Assembly: GCA_904398645.1 (NCBI GenBank)
Contig: CAJFPH010000027.1
Span: forward strand, 1 to 11,744
Direction: 5' to 3'
Source: Allobutyricicoccus pentlandensis
GTDB taxonomy: Bacteria; Bacillota; Clostridia; Oscillospirales; QAMX01
DNA: 11,744 nucleotides
Shown: one piece after another, positions 6,985 through 11,744 of the stretch
Numbering within the stretch: the stretch's first letter is position 1
Layout of the letters: each line of letters starts with the position of its first letter
Position numbers and translations under genes: made by a program
The notes under the pieces: generated by a model
What the model saw: the letters and a program-made list of their open reading frames with translations, nothing else
Told to the model about the DNA's origin: nothing
The model's database searches: none

Positions 6985-7674
6985 ATGAACAACATACTAA
7001 TCGTTGACGATGAGAAAGAAATTGCCGATTTGGTAGAAGTATATTTAAAAAATGAGGGATACCAGGTGTTCAAATTTTATACGGCGAAGGATGCGCTGAT
7101 TTGTGCAGATAGCCAAGATATCAGCCTGGCGATCCTTGACGTGATGTTACCGGATATGGATGGCTTTACGCTTTGCCAGCGTATTCGTGAAAAACATCTC
7201 TACCCGATTATTATGCTGACGGCCAGGGTAGAAGACATGGATAAAATCACGGGCCTGACGTTGGGTGCGGACGACTATATCACAAAGCCTTTCAATCCGT
7301 TAGAACTGGTTGCCCGCGTTAAAACACAGCTCCGGCGCTACACCAGATACAATCCGTCCGGCACGCTGAAAGACACGGATTCCTTTTCGATTCGCGGACT
7401 TTACATCGCAAGGGACGAACACAAGTGCACGCTCAATGGCCAGGAGTTGTCGTTGACGCCGATCGAGTTTGGAATACTCTGGTATCTGTGTGAAAACAGG
7501 GGCAAGGTAATCTCTTCCGAAGAGCTGTTTGAAAACGTATGGGGCGAAAAGTATCTGGACAATAACAATACTGTGATGGCACATATCGCAAGACTGCGCG
7601 AAAAATTACATGAACCGCCGAGACGGCCGAAGTTTATAAAAACAGTGTGGGGGGTCGGCTATACCATTGAGTAG
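6985..7674 (+). CDS. vanR: VanR-type response regulator (OmpR family)
   Basis: The 229-residue protein has a receiver domain (about 1-120) with the acidic pair Asp8/Asp9, phospho-acceptor Asp52 in LDVMLPDMDG, Thr79 and Lys101. A DNA-binding winged helix of the Trans_reg_C type follows (about 135-229), ending in KTVWGVGYTIE. Runs such as KILIVDDE-like ILIVDDEKEIADLVE, PIIMLTA, DKITGLTLGADDYITKPF and LVARVK resemble the enterococcal VanR proteins closely. It would be phosphorylated by the adjacent VanS and activate the resistance genes. The start at ATG 6985 follows AGGGGTGG. Its last 8 bases overlap vanS. Position directly ahead of vanS, vanG, vanXY and vanT fixes the assignment. Confidence 0.92.
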   Translation: MNNILIVDDEKEIADLVEVYLKNEGYQVFKFYTAKDALICADSQDISLAILDVMLPDMDGFTLCQRIREKHLYPIIMLTARVEDMDKITGLTLGADDYITKPFNPLELVARVKTQLRRYTRYNPSGTLKDTDSFSIRGLYIARDEHKCTLNGQELSLTPIEFGILWYLCENRGKVISSEELFENVWGEKYLDNNNTVMAHIARLREKLHEPPRRPKFIKTVWGVGYTIE

Positions 7675-8782
7675 GACAACTGGAAAGAATGCGGCGCGGA
7701 GTGCGCTGACAAGGCGAATCATGGTTCAGTATCTTTTGGCGCTGGCAGGTTTTTGCGTCGTCTACGTGCTTTTCATTTTCGTTGCGTGGCAGATTTATTC
7801 CGGCATTAACTGGAATACCTATGATCTGATTTACCGGCTTGTTCAATTTGCAAAAGATTATGTTCTGCTATTTTTGGGCATACCTGCGCTGTTGGGCTGG
7901 GCTTTTATTACCTATCGGTTTATGGCGAAACCATTGCGGTATCTCGATGAAGTAGTTGCCGCCTCTGCACAGCTTGCCGCGCCGGACGGCGCCCCCATCA
8001 TACTGCCGGATGTGATGAAGCAAATACAGGACGAATTAAATGCCGTACGAGAGCGGGCCCTGCAAAACGCCCGGCTTGCCAGGGAAGCTGAGCAGCGGAA
8101 GAACGATCTGATTGTCTATCTGGCACATGACCTGAAAACACCGTTGACCAGTGTGATTGGTTATCTAAACCTCCTTCAGGATGAACCGCAAATATCGCCG
8201 GAGCTCCGGGCAAGGTATACGGGAATTGCACTGGATAAGGCAGAGCGCCTGGAAGACCTGATTAATGAGTTTTTTGATATTACCCGATTTAACCTGACGT
8301 CGTTGACCTTGGAAAAGGAGCGAACCAATCTGAGCCGGATGCTTGCGCAGATTGTCAGTGAATTTCAACCCATTTTGGCTGAGAAAGAACTTACCTGGCA
8401 TACAGAGTTGGCATCCGATGTAGAGCTCCTATGTGACCCGGACAAAATGGAACGTGTGTTTGACAACCTGATCCGCAACGCCGTAAGTTACAGTTACCCG
8501 CAAACTGAAATTTTTCTGTCCATGCGTGTGGAAAACGGCACTGCGGAAATCACTGTAAAAAATAATGGGAAAACAATACCTCCGGAAAAGCTTGAAAAAA
8601 TTTTTGAACAGTTTTATCGAATCGATTCCTCCCGCTCTTCGAAAACGGGAGGCGCTGGACTGGGCCTTGCAATTGCAAAAGAGATTGTAGATTTACATGG
8701 CGGAACCATTGTTGCAGAGAGTGCACAGGAAAGCATAATCTTTACAGTGCGCTTGCCCGGCGCTCGTCAGAAAATCGTATGA
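7667..8782 (+). CDS. vanS: VanS-type sensor histidine kinase (TTG start)
   Basis: The 371-residue membrane kinase has two membrane helices (about residues 20-42 and 65-84) that leave an outer loop of only about 20 residues. A linker follows, then a HisKA domain with His154 in LAHDLKTPLTSVIGYL. The ATPase domain has N-box Asn271 (NLIRNA), a G1-like region (NNGKTIPPEKLEKIFEQF) and the G2 box GGAGLGLA at 328-335. It would sense glycopeptide or its effect on the envelope and phosphorylate VanR Asp52. The start chosen is TTG 7667, overlapping the vanR stop by 8 bases and implying translational coupling. The alternative ATG 7721 (residue 19) would remove the positively charged stretch before the first helix and lacks a convincing ribosome site. 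The short outer loop leaves little room for a separate sensor domain. Confidence 0.9.
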   Translation: MSRTTGKNAARSALTRRIMVQYLLALAGFCVVYVLFIFVAWQIYSGINWNTYDLIYRLVQFAKDYVLLFLGIPALLGWAFITYRFMAKPLRYLDEVVAASAQLAAPDGAPIILPDVMKQIQDELNAVRERALQNARLAREAEQRKNDLIVYLAHDLKTPLTSVIGYLNLLQDEPQISPELRARYTGIALDKAERLEDLINEFFDITRFNLTSLTLEKERTNLSRMLAQIVSEFQPILAEKELTWHTELASDVELLCDPDKMERVFDNLIRNAVSYSYPQTEIFLSMRVENGTAEITVKNNGKTIPPEKLEKIFEQFYRIDSSRSSKTGGAGLGLAIAKEIVDLHGGTIVAESAQESIIFTVRLPGARQKIV

Positions 8783-8978
8783 TTTTGTGAAGAAATATAT
8801 CAGGAACTCCGAAGGAAAATGGAAAACATTTATCACCCCTTTTTGATATGATTGATGTATCAAAAAGGGGTGATGGCGTTTCTCTGGCAAAATTGTGAAA
8901 TACGCCGTGCGAATGCGGTGATTTCGCGATGAAACAGAGGATCGCCCGCGACAACCTGAAGAGAGAGGATTTGATGAT
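8783..8978 (+). promoter_or_regulatory. vanS-vanG intergenic control region / vanG leader
   Basis: This is by far the longest gap inside the van cluster, where all other junctions overlap, so it probably carries regulation of vanG-vanXY-vanT. It contains the inverted repeat at 8832-8874. A weaker pairing is GGCGT (8875-8879) with ACGCC (8902-8906), and another is GCGAA (8909-8913) with TTCGC (8923-8927). The only promoter-like candidates are the extended -10 at 8844-8852, without a recognisable -35, and TATATC at 8796-8801. A promoter lacking a good -35 would fit dependence on VanR. No riboswitch class was recognised. Confidence 0.5.
8832..8874. promoter_or_regulatory. Perfect 17-bp inverted repeat between vanS and vanG
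   Basis: ATCACCCCTTTTTGATA (8832-8848) and TATCAAAAAGGGGTGAT (8858-8874) are exact complements around a 9-base spacer. As RNA it would be a stable hairpin, but no T tract follows on the plus strand, so it is not a usual terminator of vanRS. As DNA it may be an operator: TGATATGAT (8844-8852) is an extended -10-like sequence across its spacer. The right arm also resembles a long Shine-Dalgarno sequence, and the left arm the 3' tail of 16S rRNA. Which of these readings matters is not settled by sequence. Confidence 0.6.
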
Positions 8979-10028
8979 ATGAAGCGTCTGCATCTTGCCG
9001 TATTTTTTGGCGGCTGTTCCCCTGAATATAGCGTCTCGCTGGAATCGGCCGCTGCTGTACTTCGCAATCTGGATCAGGAGAAGTACCGCCTGATACCGAT
9101 TGGGATCACACCGGAGGGCGAGTGGTATTATTACACCGGCGATGTAGCTAAGATAGCAGAGGATACCTGGCACCGGCATAGTGCTGCATGCATCCCGGCG
9201 GTGCTTTCCCCAGACCGTAAAACCAAGGGCCTGCTTTTGCTGACCGGCGGTAGTATAGAGCAGCTGCGTGTAGACGTGGCGCTTCCCATCCTCCATGGAC
9301 AAAATGGGGAGGATGGAACGATCCAGGGTTTGATTGCCCTCGCCGGAATACCCTTGGTAGGCTGTGACGTACTGTCTTCTGCGTTATGTATGGACAAGGC
9401 CCGGGCGCACGCCATGGCCTCCGCCGCCGGCATAGCCGTTCCCAAGTCGAACACGTTCAATCGATCAGACTCCTTGGATAGCATGCGAACATATGCCCGA
9501 GCGCTCGGTTACCCGCTCTTTGTCAAACCGGTCCGGGCGGGCTCCTCCTACGGCGTCTCTGCTGTGTGGAAAGAGTCAGAGCTGGAACCGGCTGTTTCCC
9601 ATGCGTTCCAATATGACAGCGAAATCCTTTTGGAAGAGCAGATCGCGGGAAGCGAGGTGGGATGTGCGGTAATTGGACGCGACACATTAACGGTCGGCGA
9701 GATAGACGAAATTGAACTTTCCGGCGGCTTCTTTGATTATACGGAAAAATATACGTTGAAGACCGCGGTCATCCATGTTCCCGCAAGGATTGAAAAATCG
9801 ACTTCCCTTCGGATTCAGGAAACCGCAAAAGCCCTGTACCGGGTGATGGGCTGTTCCGGTTTTGCCAGGGTGGACATGTTCCTGACCCCGGAAAATCAAA
9901 TCTTTTTTCATGAAATTAATACGATCCCGGGATTTACGGAACACAGCCGTTTTCCCGGAATGATGCGCGCTGCGGGAATGCCGCTGCCACAACTGCTGGA
10001 GACCGTAATTCAGGAGGCTTTACAATGA
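8979..10028 (+). CDS. vanG: VanG-type D-alanine--D-serine ligase
   Basis: The 349-residue protein is an ATP-grasp D-Ala-D-X ligase. FFGGCSPEYSVSLESA near the N-terminus carries Glu16 of the D-Ala site. HGQNGEDGTIQG is at 106-117, SALCMDKARAH and KPVRAGSSYGVS form the ATP-binding region, and the C-terminal FHEINTIPGFT carries the Mg ligands. The omega-loop has EKY at 256-258 within FFDYTEKYTLK, as in VanG, and not the histidine variant of D-lactate ligases such as VanA and VanB. The product would be D-Ala-D-Ser, which MurF adds to the precursor, giving low-level vancomycin resistance. Runs such as GCDTLSSALCMDK-like GCDVLSSALCMDKARAH support the VanG subgroup over a housekeeping Ddl. AGAGGA precedes ATG 8979; ATG 8974 is out of frame and closes at once. 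Its stop overlaps vanXY by 4 bases. Confidence 0.92.
   Translation: MKRLHLAVFFGGCSPEYSVSLESAAAVLRNLDQEKYRLIPIGITPEGEWYYYTGDVAKIAEDTWHRHSAACIPAVLSPDRKTKGLLLLTGGSIEQLRVDVALPILHGQNGEDGTIQGLIALAGIPLVGCDVLSSALCMDKARAHAMASAAGIAVPKSNTFNRSDSLDSMRTYARALGYPLFVKPVRAGSSYGVSAVWKESELEPAVSHAFQYDSEILLEEQIAGSEVGCAVIGRDTLTVGEIDEIELSGGFFDYTEKYTLKTAVIHVPARIEKSTSLRIQETAKALYRVMGCSGFARVDMFLTPENQIFFHEINTIPGFTEHSRFPGMMRAAGMPLPQLLETVIQEALQ
10011..10028 (+). promoter_or_regulatory. Ribosome site and ATGA overlap joining vanG and vanXY
   Basis: AGGAGG stands seven bases before ATG 10025, inside the last codons of vanG. The ATG overlaps the vanG TGA as ATGA, a typical translational coupling junction that would keep ligase and peptidase at matched levels. 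Confidence 0.75.
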
Positions 10029-10807
10029 AAAAGCGTGTTCTTTCGCGGAACGATGTATATTCCGGCGATCTTATTTTAGTGAATGCTTCTCATCCTTATC
10101 GAGAAACGGACTCTGTTTCGCTGGTTTCCATAGCAAATGAGCCTTCGACCGTTCTTATGGAACGACACGCGGCAACGCTACTCGCAGAACTGATGAAAAA
10201 AATACATGGTTGGGAACAGATCCTTCCGGTTAGCGGCTGGCGTTCTCATCTGGAGCAGAAGGCTATATGGAACGATACGCTTCGGGAAAGTGGAGAAGCA
10301 TTTACCAGAAAGTTTGTAGCGCTTCCCGGACATAGCGAGCATGAAACGGGACTAGCCATTGATTTGGGCCTGAGAGGCGCGGATCTGGATGTGATTTGTC
10401 CCACTTTTCCCTATGAGGGAATCTGTGAATCTTTTCGCAGGCACGCAGCGGACTATGGCTTTATTGAGCGGTATCCAGCCGGAAAGGAAACAATTACCGG
10501 GATAGGCCACGAACCGTGGCATTTCCGGTATGTCGGGGTTCCGCACGCGTGGATTATGCGGGATAAAGGTATAACGCTGGAAGAGTATATTGAACTATTG
10601 AAGGATTTTCCGTTTAACCGGCGGCCCCTTTGTTATCAAAATTATCATGTCGGTTTTACAGTCTCATATTTGGAATCTCGACAGGAAAATATGTTTTTTG
10701 ATATGGAAGATGACCTGCCTTATGCAGTATCGGGAAACAATGGGGACGGTTTTATCATAACGGAGTGGAGGCACGCAAATGGGCGACAAAACAACTGGCG
10801 GACTTGA
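10025..10807 (+). CDS. vanXY: VanXY-type D,D-dipeptidase/D,D-carboxypeptidase
   Basis: The 260-residue zinc peptidase belongs to the VanY/VanX (M15) family. The zinc motif SxHxxGxAxD is present as Ser104, His106, Gly109, Ala111 and Asp113 in GHSEHETGLAIDLG. The catalytic Glu163 and third zinc ligand His166 are in EPWHFRY. VanXY enzymes cleave D-Ala-D-Ala and also remove the terminal D-Ala from pentapeptide precursors, leaving D-Ala-D-Ser termini in place. There is no signal peptide or membrane anchor, as expected of the cytoplasmic VanXY group and unlike membrane-bound VanY. Length fits VanXY of vanG and vanC clusters. The ATG lies inside the vanG stop (ATGA overlap) behind AGGAGG, and the 3' end overlaps vanT by 29 bases, so the three genes should be translated together. 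A C-terminal extension of about 65 residues follows the peptidase core. Confidence 0.9.
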   Translation: MKKRVLSRNDVYSGDLILVNASHPYRETDSVSLVSIANEPSTVLMERHAATLLAELMKKIHGWEQILPVSGWRSHLEQKAIWNDTLRESGEAFTRKFVALPGHSEHETGLAIDLGLRGADLDVICPTFPYEGICESFRRHAADYGFIERYPAGKETITGIGHEPWHFRYVGVPHAWIMRDKGITLEEYIELLKDFPFNRRPLCYQNYHVGFTVSYLESRQENMFFDMEDDLPYAVSGNNGDGFIITEWRHANGRQNNWRT

Positions 10808-11744
10808 CCGTTTTCGTTTGATCGCCGCCTTTTTGGTAGTTGCGATCCACACTTCTCCATTGTCGTCTTATTCTGTAGAAGCGGATTTCTTTTTGACACG
10901 AATTTTGGCCCGATTGGCCGTACCGTTTTTCTTTTTGGTAACTGGCAGGTTTGTCCTTGCAGAATATCTTGCAGAAAACAAAGCATCCTTTACGCCCATT
11001 CTCAGGTATCTGAAAAAGATTTTAATTCTGTATGGAATTTCGATTCTTCTCTATTTGCCTATTGGAGTCTACGCGGGACATTATAACGAACTGACGCCAT
11101 TTTCCTTTCTGAGAATGCTGTTATTTGATGGAACGTTCTATCATCTCTGGTATTTTCCTGCTTTAATAATAGGAATTTTACTTTTAAGCTCTTTGCGCCG
11201 GTTCTGCTCGCTGAGAGCAGTATCAGTAGTGTGTGGGTTACTTTATTTTATTGCGTTGCTAGGTGACAGTTACTGGGGTATTGCCAGCCGAATTCCGGCC
11301 GTTTCCAACGCCTATGAAAGTCTTTTTCAGTGCTTCAGCTATACACGCAACGGACTCCTCATGGCTCCGATATTTTTATTGCTGGGAGCGCGCCTGCGCA
11401 ATATAAAGCCTGACAGCATTTCGAAATGTGTCGCAGGGTTTCTCATCACATTTGCGCTGATGACGGCGGAGGGATTTCTTCTTCGTCATTATGGCGTGCA
11501 ACGGCATGACAGTATGTATCTGCTGTTGCCTGTTTGCAGCGTATTTTTGTATGTGCTTTTGCTCAATTGGCGCTGTAATCCTTCCGGCCGCTTGCGTACA
11601 CTCTCCGGATGGATTTATATTTTGCATCCAGCGGTAATTATCCTTGTGCGCGGAATTGCAAAGACGACAAATACCGTGTGGCTGCTTATAGAAAACAGCA
11701 TGGCCCACTATTTGACGGTTTGTGTCATGACGCTGCTGTTGTCC
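10779..11744 (+). CDS. vanT: VanT membrane serine racemase, N-terminal half (cut by window edge)
   Basis: The frame is open from ATG 10779 to the end of the window: 322 codons without a stop. The start is supported by GGAGTGGAGG seven bases upstream and by the N-terminus GGLDRFRLIAAFLVVAIHTS, which resembles VanT of vanG clusters and includes the acyltransferase-3-like histidine, His24. About ten hydrophobic segments follow, for example RLAVPFFFLVTGRFVL, LYGISILLYLPIGVY, WYFPALIIGILLLSSL and GLLMAPIFLLLGA, with HLWYF in between. In VanT this membrane half is linked to L-serine uptake, while a C-terminal PLP-dependent alanine-racemase-like half converts L-Ser to D-Ser for VanG. That second half would be expected beyond the right edge (full proteins are about 700 residues), so its presence here is inferred. 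The gene overlaps the end of vanXY by 29 bases. Confidence 0.88.
   Translation, partial: MGDKTTGGLDRFRLIAAFLVVAIHTSPLSSYSVEADFFLTRILARLAVPFFFLVTGRFVLAEYLAENKASFTPILRYLKKILILYGISILLYLPIGVYAGHYNELTPFSFLRMLLFDGTFYHLWYFPALIIGILLLSSLRRFCSLRAVSVVCGLLYFIALLGDSYWGIASRIPAVSNAYESLFQCFSYTRNGLLMAPIFLLLGARLRNIKPDSISKCVAGFLITFALMTAEGFLLRHYGVQRHDSMYLLLPVCSVFLYVLLLNWRCNPSGRLRTLSGWIYILHPAVIILVRGIAKTTNTVWLLIENSMAHYLTVCVMTLLLS

Noticed and set aside
8832..8874. Ordinary rho-independent terminator of vanRS
   Set aside because: The plus strand after the hairpin reads GGCGTTTCTC with no T tract; termination is possible but not the default reading.
8979..10028. D-Ala-D-lactate ligase (VanA/VanB type) or housekeeping Ddl
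   Set aside because: The omega-loop has EKY and no histidine of the D-Lac type, there is no VanH dehydrogenase gene, and vanXY and vanT neighbours point to D-Ser.
11376..11708. 110-codon minus-strand frame at the right end
   Set aside because: It is antisense to the open vanT frame and has no ribosome site or family resemblance.
6747..11744. Integrated mobile element carrying the van cluster
   Set aside because: No integrase, transposase, terminal repeats or attachment sites are visible, and base composition does not change sharply by eye; the right flank is outside the window.

Overview
The window looks like chromosomal DNA of a gut-type Firmicute, most likely a clostridial species. The support is indirect: strong AGGAGG-type ribosome binding sites, sigma-A-like promoters (TTGAxx-17-TATAAT), rho-independent terminators, moderate base composition, and proteins that read as clostridial. 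The taxonomic call is inference. No RNA gene, CRISPR array, insertion sequence, integrase or attachment site was seen.

Left part, minus strand (1-2145). A multi-spanning membrane protein of the PTS_EIIC_2/PfoR family runs off the left edge at its C-terminal end. It has a good promoter of its own with a palindrome just downstream of the predicted transcription start. Upstream of it is a SpoU/TrmH-family RNA 2'-O-ribose methyltransferase with its own promoter. A hairpin terminator at 1191-1220 separates the two.

Middle part, plus strand (2240-6808). This is a four-gene sugar catabolic operon: two different TIM-barrel sugar phosphate isomerase/epimerase-like proteins, a Gfo/Idh/MocA oxidoreductase with a GTG start, and a cytoplasmic GH29 (alpha-L-fucosidase family) glycosidase. 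It ends at a 28-bp perfect palindrome followed by T residues. The likely scheme is that the glycosidase frees a deoxysugar or related sugar inside the cell, and the NAD(P)-dependent oxidoreductase and the isomerases process it. No transporter or regulator for this operon lies in the window.

Right part, plus strand (6847-11744). This is a compact vanG-type glycopeptide-resistance cluster in the order vanR, vanS, vanG, vanXY, vanT. VanR and VanS form a sensor-regulator pair whose genes overlap. VanT makes and takes up D-serine (its racemase half lies beyond the right edge). VanG joins D-Ala to D-Ser, and VanXY removes D-Ala-D-Ala dipeptide and terminal D-Ala from precursors. Together they would replace peptidoglycan termini with D-Ala-D-Ser, which lowers vancomycin affinity. 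vanU, vanY and vanW, found in the enterococcal vanG cluster, are absent from the positions between these genes.

The most unusual non-coding element is the 196-bp vanS-vanG gap. It holds a perfect 17-bp inverted repeat whose spacer contains an extended -10-like sequence and whose right arm resembles a long Shine-Dalgarno sequence. It may be the control point of the resistance genes.
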